This document shows, piece after piece, positions 18,051 through 31,100 of a DNA stretch of 64,000 nt. The notes under the pieces were generated by a model. It saw only the letters and a list, made by a program, of their open reading frames with translations, ran no database searches and was not told the DNA's origin. The stretch is from positions 1 to 64,000 of the forward strand of contig LSRX01000535.1 in the NCBI GenBank assembly GCA_001939145.1, given 5' to 3'. Position 1 is the stretch's first letter. Every line of letters starts with the position of its first letter. The position numbers and the translations under genes were made by a program. This stretch comes from Symbiodinium microadriaticum (taxonomy: Eukaryota > Sar > Dinophyceae > Suessiales > Symbiodiniaceae).

Positions 18051-20390
18051 ATGTCGGCCCCCATCGATGTGGACGAAAAGGGAGCTTCCGAAGGCGGCAT
18101 GCTTCCCGAGATGCACAGCGTGCACCAAGGAAAAGCTGCTTGGAAGCAGTGCTCGAGCACATGGCCGACATGTCCTGGCACTGCTTGCAATCTTGTCTTT
18201 GCCGTCGCCGGGGCCCGGCCAAGGTGGTCTCCATTCGTACTTTCGGCGCTTTCGTTCGAATTCCTTCAGGTGCCTCGTGATTGTCCACTGACACGACCCG
18301 TGTAATTGCATGTGGATCTTTGCTCGTGTGGGGTTTGACGATTGCATTTTGGCCAGGTGAAGCATACAAGGCCTGTGCCTTTCATCGTGCAATCGGCAGC
18401 AAAGTCTGCCTGCAGTATGCTTCCCGCCGGTCTGTCAGTAGGAGTTAGAAAGTCAGACATGTTGCAGGACGGCCTGGTGCACATCTCGTGCATTGCTGCA
18501 GGGCGCGTAAAGGACGTGTCTGAGCACCTGGATGTTGGTGAGACAGTCTGGGTGAAGGTGATGGACTCGGGCAGTCTCAAGAACAAAGGGCGCCGGCTTG
18601 AACGGAGCTTTTCCGATTCGTTCCAGGAAGCAGTATTCTCCCCGTTGTTGGTCCCAGGTTGTAAACATCAACCAGGAGGAAGGAAAGCTTGGACTGGACA
18701 TGAGACGCTGGAAAGCAAGTCAAGCACTAAAGACATGTGGGTAGCGCAAAGCAGATGTTCGATGAACATGCGTTAAAAGAGAATGGTTGCAGATGTCTGA
18801 CCCCGAGGATATGTGAACCAGGAGACGGGGGAGGACCTGGATCCAAGACATAAGGAAGGACGCTTCCCCAAGGGGGGAGGCAAGCCGAAGCGTCAGAGCA
18901 CCGAGGCCCCCGACCCCGTGTGGGAGATGCTTGCTTTTGGGATATTTATCCTCGAGGTGTGCGGAGGTTCTCAAAGTCTTCAGAGCCCCCTTTTGCAAGG
19001 CCCCCGGCTTTTTGGTCACTGCCGCAGGATTTCCCTGAAAAAAATGATGGTGGTCGCTCGAAATTCCTTGCGCCCCTGAATTTCACAGGACATGGTGAAG
19101 GACGCAAAGTCCATGATGGACGAGATCAAGAAGATGAAAAAAGAGACTAAGCTAAAGAAAAAGTTCTTCAAGAAAGAAGCGAAAAAAGCGTTGCCATCTC
19201 AGCAATACTCCCATCGTGTGAACAGCCTGTTTGCAGATCAAGGCCTGGCATGCATGGCATAGTCAGGAAGAAGTTGAAGAAGCTCCAGAACAAAGAGAAT
19301 CCAATCAAGGGGGCCAAGGCAGCAAAATCGGATAGCAGTAGCTCCTCCTCTTCATCTTCCAGCTCCTTGTCGGAAGCAACGCAAGCGCGTTTGCGGAAGG
19401 ACGGCTTGTTCCCGGCTTTCTTGTTATCGTGGACTTATGCTTGCGCTCTTGAGTTTCAGGCCAAGTCCTGGATCTGACACTTGTTTGTAATGCAGGAATA
19501 CGGGCTGCCCAAGACTGCCGTCAAGGCAGAGAAGAAGGAAGCACAAAATGGGAAGGATAACACCGGAAGGACCGGCAGCCTGCATTTCCAAGGGCTGTGA
19601 CTTCATTGGTAAGATGAGAAGTAGCGTAGCAGAAGGGATGCCCATTGCAACTCACAGTCCTCAGGATTGTCTTGCGAGATGCTGATGAAGTTGGCCGTGA
19701 AAGCAATCGCTTAAAGGAGCGAAACACAGGAAAGTCGAGAACACGGCCAAGCCCTGAACGGAAGGACCGAAGTGTTCCAAATGGTGAGCGAGGCAAGGAG
19801 CGCGGTCACGGACGTGACGAGGGACGCAGGTCCGGGCGACAGAGACGCGGCGACAGCCGGGTTCGGAGGCGAGCAAGTGACTCCCGTCCAGCATCTCGGT
19901 CTCGGAGCTACAGGCGAGACAGGCGGAGGCGTCCCCCAGCGGCGGCCCTCCGCCGGAACGACAGCCGAGACAGTCGCGACAGGAGACGGGATTCTCGTGA
20001 CTCGAGACAGCCAGGGCCAAGTCCAGAACCTGAGAAGGAAAAGAAAGACGCAACGCGGAAGCAGGACCCTGCAGAGCGCGAGAGGTGCGGCTGCAGTGCT
20101 CATGCCCAACCAAGGTGATGCCACAACTGCATGTTAGTCTTGGCTTGATAAAGCGGTGTAGACTCTAGACTTTTCGAGTTTTTGTTGGCCTGGCAAGGGC
20201 TCGCCTCTACGCCAGCGGAGCGGCAAGCGACATAGAGGCGGAAGCAGGGAAGGGCCGGAAGGGCCGGAAGGAGGAGAAGGACCAGCCCGAGACGAAACCG
20301 ACTTCCAAGGTCAAAGGAGAGAAAGAAAAGAAATCCAAGAGGCGCACCGGGGAAGCTGAAGCGCCCGCAAAGAAGCGCAGCAAGAAATGA
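18051..20390 (+). CDS. ZCCHC17/pNO40-like S1 RNA-binding nucleolar protein, multi-exon
   Basis: The family binds RNA and ribosomal precursors in nucleolus and nucleus. The first methionine is at 18051. Exons placed by phase: 18051-18134, 18224-18269, 18457-18557, 18658-18703, 18808-18932 and 19089 to about 19200, with later exons to the TGA at 20388-20390. The first four build an S1 domain: MLPEMHSVHQGK, VVSIRTFGAFVRIPS, DMLQDGLVHIS, DVGETVWVK, VVNINQEEGKLGLDM. VNQETGEDLDP follows, matching the conserved block after S1 in ZCCHC17. The remainder is a long basic tail: Lys-rich (KKMKKETKLKKKFFKKE), a serine run, then an Arg/Ser/Asp-rich part (SRSYRRDRRRRPP) and a Lys-rich end. No CCHC zinc knuckle was found, unlike in animal ZCCHC17. 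Introns use GC, GT and GA donors. Exon borders in the tail are approximate. Confidence 0.7.
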
Positions 20391-20399
20391 AGCACAGAA

Positions 20400-22729
20400 G
20401 CCACTCTGTCGAGCAGACTTGACCTCCGAGCAGATGCCCAAGGCGACCTATGACGAAGTGTCCGTCAAAAGCAGCCAACCCGCAGAGCAGTCAAAAGCTG
20501 GGGAGATCGCAGCAGACCAGCCGCCGAGCTTATGCTGTACTTCGACTTCGGTGCCTTTGGCAGAGTCGGAAGCCAAAAAGGTTTCAGTGGCTCTGGGCAT
20601 TGATGCTTCGCTTTTGTAGCGTTGTGATCATTGCCCTTGAGTGTAAAGCTATCTGCAGGACACTCCCCCTGTCGGCTGCAGAGCTTGAGGCGGGGATTTC
20701 ATACCGAAGGTCGGCAGAGTGACATGAGATGCTACAAGCATCATGTGCGCAGCAACACCAGGATGGTCAGAACATCCTCCCTCCAGATGCCGTCCGGTGT
20801 GGAGAGCTTATCGTCACATGTGCAACTGAGCGGGTACAGCAGCGCCGTGCTAAGGGGCAGAGTCTGACTCCAGTCCATCTCCCGCCTATTCAGAAGCACG
20901 CTACAGGGTGAGTGCACAGGCCCGGCTCCTGGGCCCCTGCCGTGCTCGAGCAAGGCGTGGACTTGCAGTCGCATAGAGTCTGAGGCACCTAGCATTGTAC
21001 GGCGCGGCAGATGGGCATGCCCCAACCGTGCGCCCCTCACTCGAGCCACCGGTGACATTGGCGTTTCGCTCCTGCAACAAGCATGCTCCTTCAAAATTCG
21101 CACTAGCAGTCTTGACGCCATGCAGCACAAGGAGTGGATTCAAACAGTTCGAGCCGGATTGATGCATGTGGTACCGACCGGCTTGCAACACATAAGAGCC
21201 AGGCGCTGAACTTCACACAGCAGATCTTCCTTTTGGTGAAGATCCACAATGTCACCCTGCTAATTCGGACCAGAGCACAGGGAATTTGCGTGCGGCGGTT
21301 TCGTGCCAGGGCACCCAGCTTTGCCTCTGCGTGTTCTACAGCGAGCTGCCACTGCCTTTGCCTAAGCTTACTCGACTGTCCCGGCTGTCCACTCTGTCCA
21401 GTTCGATGACTGAGGCCGGCAACCGCAAAGGTAGTCAGGGCCCGGGTTGCCCACACCTGTCTGACTGCAAGCGAACAACTAGTCTCAAGCTTATCTTTTG
21501 CAGGCTTGGAACATGTGGCCGACACCGTTCTTGAAGAAGCTCTTCAGGACGGCCGGATTCAACCCTTGAGAAGTTGAATCGTCCCCTTTGGCGTATGAGC
21601 TACGTCACAAGCGACGTTTTGTGTAGGTTGATATGCAGATGTGTCCGAGCGCACCATTTCCGCCAATCAGCGCTGACCTTAGGATGTGTCCAGTCCAGTC
21701 TCATCAAGAATCGTGAAAAGCTTTTCGGTGGCTGTTCAGTTTGCACTATAGTCACTATAACTCACAACTTTGTCTATTTGCGTTTGGTCAGGACATCCAG
21801 CGCCTCGAGGGCGTCCTCTCAGAAAGGCCTTCAGCACCATGTCCGTGCAGCACCGAGTCTAGTACCGAGTCTGAACCGCATGCGTCGAAAGACAATCAGC
21901 TTGTAGCTGCCTGCTTTCGGTTTGCAGCTGCACGACATCAGGTACAATCAGTTGTTTCTCCCAGCAGCCAGGAGGGTGGCAAGGTCCTCAATCTTTCGCA
22001 CGGAGGGAAGGTTATACTACCAGTATACTGTATCAAGCAGTCGCCCTCCCCAAACAAGCTTTATCATCAGGGGGGCAAAGTTAACCGCGAAAGTGTCGAA
22101 GAGAAGATGCGCGGACAGGTTCGCAAGCATCTTCTGGTTACTAGTTGAATGCGTGTGATGTTGGCCCTGCCAGCCGCAACCTGGATCAACCAGTTGCACC
22201 GGCATGTTTTCTTTTGGAGACGGACGGGGGGAGCACGCAGTGGGTGCACCGTGGTGTGTCAGAACTCTGCTACAGCAGTCTTGCTCCCCGTATGGCCTTG
22301 CCACTGCGGTCACATGACAGCAGCTAACGAAGAATGGTGCTGGTTGGCGTGCCTGCATGTGCTCGACATGGGCTTAACGTTTGGCAGTTTATGGCCACCA
22401 AACATGCATGCAATAGCGGAACTGCGAAGCTGTACTGGGCTAGGTGCCAACTTGTATCAACTTGTGCTTCGCTTGAGCAGCGCTGCATATGTGCCCTAAG
22501 AACATACAGTGCAAACAGGCGCAGGCATGTTCGCCCTTGCGGTGCATGTCAGCACGTCTTTTCTGAAGCGGCATTGGCAAAGTGTGCTTTTGAAAGAAAC
22601 GGCGGCTGCATCCAGATTGCTCTGGGTTATTGAGGCATATCTCCGGTGGTAGACTCAGTCGACATTTGCCCGCACGGTCTCCGAGGAAAGTTGGGTGAGT
22701 TCATGGCACCCGTTTGTCTCCGTTCCCAG
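20400..22729. other. Sparse region with one possible terminal exon
   Basis: An acceptor at 21502-21503 followed by a short open stretch (LEHVADTVLEEALQDGRIQP) that stops at 21575-21577 looks like a last coding exon, but its gene was not identified. Otherwise there are only short open frames without motifs. Confidence 0.3.
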
Positions 22730-22868
22730 GTGGACAGACCTGGCTTCCCTGCTGCAGCTGCAGGCCTGTCACAAGATGATGGAAACAACTCGGCAAAGAT
22801 TAGAGGATTCTCAAAACACATTCTCCAAACGAGAGAAACAGATCGCGGCTTCTGGGATTTGGGGTACA
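22730..22868 (+). CDS. Possible coiled-coil exon of an unknown gene
   Basis: After a CCCAG|G acceptor the frame reads LASLLQLQACHKMMETTRQR and then LEDSQNTFSKREKQIAA, with heptad-like hydrophobic spacing, up to a GT donor near 22869. It ends shortly before the left border of the duplicated segment (22945). The gene cannot be named. Confidence 0.35.
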
Positions 22869-22944
22869 GGACCAGGACACGATGTGGAGTTGAATAACTC
22901 GAAGCCCCCATCCGCAAAACTAGAGACTCTCAATCCCTAAGCTG

Positions 22945-25900
22945 CCATAACTGCCAGCCTCCGTAGCCCCATTCGTCAACTGTGCCCGTGCCGGAGTTCC
23001 GTGCACATATTGGGGTGGAAATCGTGCTCCCCACCAGTCCTGTGTACAATTCGTCCCATCGCTCGAAGCTTCTGCAGTCCTGGCGGGTGCATGCGATCCC
23101 CCCAGCAACAATGCCCTTCGTCGTGTGGTCGCATTATGTCGCGGTGTTGGAGTCGTTTCGCTTAGTGACGTGTTTTTGCACTGTGGCTTCAGGGGCGTTT
23201 ATACTGGGTTTAGGCTTGGGCAGTTCTAAGGGTCAATAATTTCTATCATTTTAAGTTTTCAATGACTTTTACATGGTTATGTATCAGTATTTTGTATCAT
23301 TATTTCTGAGTGCCCCACATTTTTTGGGGGTGGGTTGTCAGGGTTCTAAGCTTTCTATGGGCTCCTTTCAACCGTGCAAACTTGCGTCAAACAACAGGGT
23401 TACACCCTCGGACAACCCTCAAATGCTACTGCAGGGAAGCAAGGATTCTTCCCCTGGACACCGTTCATTAGAAATCCATGTGATTCGGAAGCTCTGTGTT
23501 AAAGAAAACCTTTGCCAGACCCTGTGTAACCGCCCCGTGAAACGTGCATTCATCTCCTACTGAGACTAACACGACGCAACCGTTTCAATTCCCTTGTACG
23601 ACCGTTTTCAATGCCTCATTAAAGCCATCCCAGAGCACAACGCGCATACAGGGCGTAGAATTTCTCTGTCAAACGTGGGCTGGTTGTAACTTCTCTAAGT
23701 GACGAACTTTGAAAGAACTGATCGTGTGTCTCTTGATCGTGTGCTGTCCCTGAAACAAGTTTGCGCGGATGAAAAGCACCGGCTCCCCAATTGAAATTTT
23801 ACGATGAGCTTTTTTGCTCACAGCATGTCTCCTTATTGCCGTGTTGAGTGCAGCATGCTTGCGCGTCTTGAATTTTGGGTTGCCCCCGCCACTTGCAACC
23901 ATGAAGATTGAAGACTGCGAAGCCGAAAGCCAGCCGATGGCAAATTCGGATATATATATATATATATGAGCATACATGTATGTATGTATGTATGTATGTA
24001 TGTATGTATGTATGTATTTATGTATTTATGTATGCGTTTGTGTTTTGTGCATGCATGCATACAATTCACACACAGACAAACATCTTGCATTTTTGTATGT
24101 CTGTGAACTTCTACAATCTACAGTTCATGTCACGGAAAGCTACACTTGATTAATTAATTCAATTCACTTATTTCTGTTTGGTTGATGTACAGAAGAACGC
24201 AATAGAATAGGCTAACGCGTCTATACACATACATACAGCTGACAGGTGAGCAAGTCCGTTTGCGAGAGAAAGTGCATGCGTGCATGCATGCATACATGTG
24301 TAAGCAGGTTCGCATACGTTTACATAGCTATGTGTCCGAGCTTTTGCTTGTTTGCCTGACTCGTCTGTGTTGTTTTGGGAATGTCTGCCAGACTTTGCCG
24401 AATACAGTCTTCTTAAGCGGTTTCTGAATTTGTGCCACTAGTTTCACTAGTTTGTGTTTTTCTGAGTTTGTCCTTCCGTTTCGAATTTAACGTAAAGTCA
24501 CGTCTGCAATCCTGCGCTCGAGGACCGCCTGGATTTCCTGGTCGGCCTTTGCGTCGCTACGAGCATGCGGCCGAGAACCAAGTCCACTTCTTGTGATTGC
24601 TGCTCTGCATCACTTGTCATGGTTACTGCTGTTGTTGTTGTTGTTGTTGCCTTCACACTCAATGTTGATCCGCCTGGCAGGTCCGCGAGGAATCTGGCAG
24701 AGACTTCACCAGCCCGAAAGGCCCGCCTTGCAGTGTTCAGGTAGAACTACGCCAAAATTGAGGTCCCTTTCGCGGGTTCACGCAATACTAGTAGCAGGAA
24801 CCTTGTCTCTGACTGTGAGTTGCTAGGTCACCTTGCAGCGGGTGGCCGTTCGATCGATGCGAAACTCGGAGATCAGGTCTGCGCCGGGAACGAGCAGCCT
24901 GCAGAAGGCCAGGACGCACGCACGTGATGATGGCGCATCTTGCGGCAGTGGCGCTTCTTGATAGGTTGGGACACGGCTTCGTGGCCAGCTTGGCGGTCAA
25001 ATCTGAAGGTGCCCGGCCGATGTTCAGTTCGTTGTTCGGTTCGCGTGGTGCGCTGAAAGGTTGCATATGGCTTTTAGAGTCATTTCAGACGTCTAGTCTA
25101 ATCTCGTTTAAGGATTTAGCATTTGCTTTGGGATTCGTTTGGCCTTCTCGTTGAAGTTGCTTTTCGCCTTTCGTCTTGTGCCGTTTGCCCCTTCTCTTGT
25201 ATACTTTATTCTGCTTGTTGTATTTAGTTGTGTTGTGCTCCTTTCCTTGCTTCCCGCTTTCGCTTTCTGCTGCTTTTGCTTCCTTTTTCCAGCTCTGAGC
25301 GTTCTACGGCTTTGGCTTTTCGCTTTCTGCCATCCGCTTTTTTTGCGCACTGCTTTTGCTTTGTTGCTTTTCTGTATCACTTTTCGCTTTTTTGCCTTCC
25401 GCTGTTTGGATTCTTTTACAGCAGCTGTTTTCCGCTTTTGCTTCTTGCTTTCCGGTTTGTTGCCTTCAGCAGTGATTTGCAGCGGCTCCCCCCGCACCTC
25501 CGCCCGACCCACACGCATTGTCTTTACGCATGGCAAAGTTTGTGATCAAAAGCCACATGCCTTTTCAAGGGGGTGCAGGACGCAGAAATCCTGTCCGAGT
25601 GGGTCTCTCCAGCATCGTCTTTGCAAAACCTTGCAAAGCTTGCTTTGAAGTCATGCCTGGCAGGTTTAAGAGATGTGGTCAACCGCGGTCGTGTTTAAGA
25701 GACGTGATCAACCACCATCGCTCTATGAGGGGACGTGTTGAAGATGTGCGGCCTGAACCCTCCCCCACCCTCGGCCTTCCTTCACGCCCAAAGCTCGTCT
25801 CGTCTCCAAGGCTCAACACCCAAACAATCATGACCTTCAAAAGCAGTATGATGCATCCCGGTCATCGCCGCTCGTTAGGGGTGTTCGGCAAATGTCGGGA

Positions 25901-26390
25901 AAATCCTACGTCTCAGCTTCAACACAGTTCGTAAGCTCCCCCCATCGTTTGGCGATTGCGGTTGTTGCACCTTTTGTCAAACCCACGGCTGGGCGATGCC
26001 GGAGGATAATATCTCTCAAACCCGCACCCTGATTAGGCGAGGACAAATGATCGTCTTTAACCCTGCCCGCGACGCCACAACATTTGAAGCTTGGCAGGGC
26101 TTTGAAACAGCACGGGCAGGGGAGATACTACACAAAACATAGAGCAACTCCTAAGTTAATCCTCGAACCATTGCTTTTGCAGCTTGGCCTGAGGTGTCCT
26201 CAGCTGCGTTGCGCCGGCATTCGCAACAGTCCCAGAGCACTGTCACTGCCTGGACACGACAGGCAGCATTGGCAGCATGTTTGGCAACGAAAGACGCCAT
26301 GTTCTCCTTGCGTGACAGAGCAAAATGTGCGCGGTGTTTCCCGGCCCAAGCTAGTGGCCTTGCAGACTAATTAGACTGCAACCGCAGCGC
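22945..26390. other. Copy A, left part: no identifiable gene
   Basis: The open frames are short or come from biased sequence. At 25150-25460 a pyrimidine-rich stretch of degenerate GCTTTT units gives an artificial hydrophobic frame on + and a Lys-rich frame on -. A 138-residue frame at 25518-25934 has no recognisable motif. The same holds for 33294-36813 in copy B. Confidence 0.4.
23951..24036. repeat. AT and TATG microsatellite, copy A
   Basis: ATATAT followed by TATG tetramers and two TATT variants. This is the site of the only length difference seen between copies A and B. Confidence 0.95.
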
Positions 26391-26397
26391 GGCAAAC

Positions 26398-26966
26398 ATG
26401 CCTGAAGACGAGACGCTTGCCTGGAGATCTGTCGCATGTGCCAAGTCTCTGCATGAAGTTATCGCTTTGTAGGATGTGGTATGATGTTCCGACAGGAAGC
26501 CGAAGGAGACCAAGGAGGCCACGGAAGAAAAGCCCAAGGAATCGGGCGGTCTTTTGGACGAAGAGGATCCTCTAGCACCTGCCTGTTGCATCGTCCTGAT
26601 CTCTGCAACCTCGCAGCTCTTAAGAGGATGAGTTCGAAGAATTCGAAGATCCCGATTGGGCGCAGAGCTCAGGAAGTGCAATCGACATGCGGTGAGAGGC
26701 GAGGGTGAACGGCCCTTGCGCCTTTTTGTTGACATGGAGCCAAGGAGACGCCGGCTCCTGGAACTTCTGAGGCCAAGCAATGGGAAGAAGACTGGGATGA
26801 TGCCGGGTGGGACGATGAGGATCAGGCCGTGACGATCGCATGCGACTCTCAGAATTCCCGCTTTGTAAGTGCAATTCTGCTCGGCTCCCGCTTGTGCTGC
26901 TCACAGGACGACTCTTTCCAGAAGCGGCTAAAAGAGGAGCTTGACAAGATGGAGGTCAAGAAGTGA
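26398..26966 (+). CDS. SEM1: SEM1/DSS1 (Rpn15), 26S proteasome lid subunit, copy A
   Basis: Five small exons splice to a ~90-residue very acidic protein. Exons: 26398-26414, 26496-26574, 26627-26659, 26745-26828 and 26907-26966. The SEM1 hallmarks are present in order: GGLLDEEDPL then DEFEEFEDPDW, then KQWEEDWDDAGWDDED, and the C-terminal helix DDSFQKRLKEELDKMEVKK ending in TGA. The family tethers proteasome lid subunits and also binds BRCA2-type and TREX-2 complexes through its acidic/Trp motifs. Introns 1-3 begin with GC, intron 4 with GT (or GC three bases earlier), and the acceptors read AG|G. All joins keep phase. The protein is about 20 residues longer than the human one because of a Lys/Glu-rich N-terminal insert. 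Confidence 0.88.
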
Positions 26967-26999
26967 GACAGTTCGAAGAGAGCAAACCTCCATTTCTGG

Positions 27000-28060
27000 C
27001 GTTTTGAGCCATCTGCCCGGAGTGCGCTTTAGCCGCCAAGGTTGCGGTGTTGGCTTTGCAGCGTATATGATCTGGGTCTGGGGCTGGCAGTGAGGTGGAC
27101 CAACGTTCCGACGCCGACTGCAGGGGGTGTTAGCAGTCACCATCGAAAAGGCTTTAGCTACTTCCAATGTTTCTGTCCGGCGGATGTTCGGAGCGAGTAC
27201 TACATCGATCACAGGTCATACGTCTCACAGAAAAACTGGCACAGAATCACGCCTGGAAATGAGGACAGGCGACCACACGGGGTGTGTTTGGTTGGTTGAC
27301 TGAACATGCTATGACCTGATGCCCTGAGGTCAAGAGCCGGGCCAGCTCTTCGACGTCCGGAGGCAAACCCCCATTCAGTTTTGATTGCTTCTGTTAGATC
27401 ACCATCTTTAGTTTTGATCGCAGCAAAGACAGCTCGACTTCTTCAGTGATGTTCTCAAGCCGTCCGGCGTGGGTTTTGGTTTGCTGTACTGCTCAGCCCG
27501 AGGGCTGTAAAGAGTGATCTGAAATCACAATGCTTGTTCACTGTTCAGTCTGCTCCCTGCATCAGCTCCTTGCTGAAGCCGTCTGGGACTGAGCCTGGAG
27601 TGTGTGCTTTCTCGAAATGGTAAATTTCCCTGTTTGAGTTGCAGGACTTCTGTCCGGCAACGACACCCAGCCGGAGGCCGTGCAGCTGCAGTCAGCGCTG
27701 GTTATACCGCTGTGAACATGGTCCAGCTTTGGGGTGCTGCATGAGACTGGCCCCGAGCCTCATGCTCTAAAGCCTAAAGCATGCGTGTTGGAAGCGTTGG
27801 CTCGACATGTCACATGGAGCCAATGAATGTGCATGCATATTGGGCGAGTTTCTTTGAGATTTACCCCGAGAAGCCTGAGCAGCTTGGAATTCAACACGGC
27901 TACTGCTGTAGCCGCCCTAGGTTCCAAAGGCGACACCATGTAGCCGCCACGCACCAGAGCTAACCCGATAAGCGCACTTTGTGTGAATGTGCCATGTTCA
28001 GAAAATTTGGCACGTGGGTAAAGGGCAGCGCATGGTCGCAGACTTAGCGGAGACGAGCTG
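27000..28060. other. Copy A, between SEM1 and the EF-hand/PPPDE gene
   Basis: After a TTGCAG acceptor near 27645, a short frame reading LLSGNDTQPEAVQLQSALVI stops just before 27715 and may be a last coding exon of an unidentified gene. Nothing else was recognised. The same content lies at 37423-38483 in copy B. Confidence 0.3.
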
Positions 28061-28177
28061 TAGTCTCCATTGCAGAGGTGTGTTCTTGACTGTGGCAGGT
28101 GGCTGTTTTCACGATCTTGCTCATTCTCGCAAATTTTAGGCTCGGAGGCAAAGAGATGCTTCGAGCCCCCGGCAGAG

Positions 28178-31100
28178 ATGGCTTTCTCCCAAGAAGGAGG
28201 AACGGCACACCTAAGCTTTCTTCAGTCATTCTCCGTCAGCTCAGAGCTGCAAGGCGGAAGCAGTGACAATGTTTGCTGCACAGGGACCGAGAGACTAAGC
28301 TTGTGGTCGTCGTTATCGAGATGTTATTGTGGGAGTACAGACACACTCTCTCCGTCACCATCACCAAGCAAGCGTCGCGGTCGTGGTCGCCTCTTGACCC
28401 CAAGCTTGCTGTCAGGAAGAACACGAGAGACTTGCAGCTCATTGGTCAAGACTCCTCCACCTCTGGAAGTCGTCGAGATCTTGGGCAACGACGATGAGTC
28501 TTCCATCGCTGAGCCGTCACAGCCCATCAGGCCGAAGTTGTCTTCCAGCTCCTCGGACGGGGACAAGGTGAGTCAACTTGACGAAGACCAGCAAATCTCG
28601 GAGATAGATAACCTGCAGGTCCGACGAGGACGAAGTCAGAGTTCTAAGCAGCATGTGCGCTGGAAGACCCCGGATGAGGATTCCGAGTCGCAAGAGTCGA
28701 ACGAGATTCCTGAGCAAGAGCTGCATCGAACAGAGAAAAAGCGGAAGACCCTCAACACTTGGATGAGCGCTTTGTTGGATGTGTCGGAAGGCGGTTTTGA
28801 CACGACCGTCGTGCCAGAACCCACATCTCCTGCGCGTTCGCACTGGTCACATCGGACCGCTAGCTTGCTTCCACCGTCACCGACCGGTGTAAGCCCAGCT
28901 TCGGGAAAGTCGCGTGGATGGCGAACGCCGGAAGGTTCAGCGACATCCAGCCCTGCCAAAAGTAACAGGAGCCCGCTCAGCCCGCCAGGACAGGTTAGCA
29001 TTCTTTGCCTTCTACGTGGACACTTCCTGGGTAACGTGGATGCCGATGGATCTGGTCATTTCACCAGGGAGGAGCTCTTCGATCACATCAAAGAGCTGCT
29101 GGAGCGTACCAGTGGGTCCTTGGGCAGCGAGGATCTGGAACTACTTGGCGAGGTGGTGCCACTCAGCTTGCTCCTATGCAAGGTTGACAGCTCGGGCTAT
29201 TCTTTATCCACTGCATGTTCTGCATACGTGATTCTGTGAGCGTCGCTAAACCCAAGGAAATGCCGCTTTTCGGAGATGGACTTGCATTCAGGTGCCGGGC
29301 AGCAAGGACTGGGGATGGACGAGTGGGTGCACTTCATGCTCCTGCGTGTGGCTGCCTCAGCTGCCTGCAACTCATGGTTTTTTTCGCGGTGTGCACATGC
29401 AATATGAATGTGAATAGATGTGTGTCACTGTGTGCCGAGGCCTCGGCTCCGAGTCACGTGGCTGCCAAGCACTTGAACCGACATCTTCGGAAGTCGCTTG
29501 AGGAGGATCCGGAGCTCCTGAGCCGTCTGCACGCAGCCTTCGAAGCTGCAGACGTTACTGGCGATGGGTTGCTTCGCCAGGAGAAGTGGCTAGCAGCTTT
29601 TGAAGCAGTCGGTATGAGCCAACCGCCTGACGAGATTCTCGAAGACAGAGAGGAGGATGGTTCTCCATGGTCTCTCAGTTACTACGAATTTCTCGCGCAT
29701 GCCCTGGGTTTGAAAGCATCCGTTGTCGAACTGGTACTGTACGACCTTTCTCAAGGTGTTGCACAGTGGATTCCCGGTTCGCTGCTTGGTGGCCACCAGC
29801 TGGACGGCATTTGGCACTCTGGGCTTCGTGTGTTCGGCAAGGAGTTCTGGTTCGGTGGCGTGATCTTGGAGTCGAAGTACGAGGATGTACCCTTCGGAGT
29901 TCCGAAGCAACTTATCCGATTAGGCACTACTCTTCGCACCTACGAAGACATGGTGGAATTTCTTAAGGAAGACCTGTATGTGGACTACAATCCCAGAAGC
30001 TATGACGTACTGCGCCGCAATTGCAATCACTTCGCGAACGAGTTGGCGCAGTTTCTGCTTCATGGCAAGCAGCTCCCCGATGATGTCTTAATGCAGCCCC
30101 AATGGGTCCAGGATGCTACTTTGGTTCGGTTTCTGAGACCGGTCCTTAACCGCTGGTTGGGCGGCTTCGGAGATGCACTAAACTCTGCTGGAGCGGATGA
30201 ATTGCCCCAAGCAGTCAGCCGCGTAGATGACCTGACAGAAGAGTGGCGCTGTCGTCTTCAATCAGGAGATATTGTCATGCACCGACATCGCTTCATTGAT
30301 CGGCCGCGGGCAGTGAGGCTCCTGTTCATAGAGACTGGAGGAAGCGGCCGTCGAACAGCTGCGATCAGATGTTTGAGACCGACGACGGCCGAGGAGTTGT
30401 CGCCGTCGTCTTGGGAAATGGTCCACCAAACGGGGGTTCCCTTAAGGCAGTTCTATCCCATCTTGGAGGAAGAGCCTGGAGCCGCACACATCCTCCGGGC
30501 AGGCCTTGCAATCAGGCACGCACAAGCACGCAAGGTGTTGCAGAGACCGCGAAGTACTCCGACCCATGCTGCATGCACCAAGGGTCACCTACTTAAGCCA
30601 GAGGAGGGCTATGCCTGGTGGCCCAGTTTGATGCAGAAGGTCTGCAGCGTCTGCCAGCGTGCGATGTCAAACTCCTGCACGGCCTCGCAGTGCCAGCGAT
30701 GCAATTTTATACTCTGTCAGGATTGCCACCAAAGTGCAAACAGCCTTCCTGGTGGTGGTTTGTTCGTGGACGTTCTCTCACCCGAGTTGGCTCGAGCCCT
30801 CCTAGATAATGATCAGTGGCTGAGGTACAAAGCCAAGGCCTATTTTTTCAAAGCCGACCACGTGGCAGCAGGATTCCTTGACAAGGCCAAGATCCGGCGC
30901 GTGGAGAACCGACTGGCTGCAGAGTTGGGCACCAAGCCATTGTCTGACACGGAGCTACTCAGAGAGCTCCGCGAGCTGATCAACAGAAGCGGCGTGGACA
31001 GCTTCTCTCCTCTGGAAGTTCGAGAGTCCACCTTTCAACAGTTCTTCGCAGCGGCTCTTTCCAGGGCTTTAGCATTGCTACGGTCAGGTAAGCACTGGCA

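Noticed and set aside
23908..24153. Tyr/Val/Cys/Met repeat proteins in the TATG arrays (also 34257-34576)
   Set aside because: Direct translation of the microsatellite.
25108..25536. Lys/Arg/Ser-rich - strand open frame of 142 residues (and its copy at 35531-35959)
   Set aside because: It is the reverse of a pyrimidine-rich tract of degenerate GCTTTT units. The opposite strand gives an equally artificial hydrophobic frame, and neighbouring genes are all on +.
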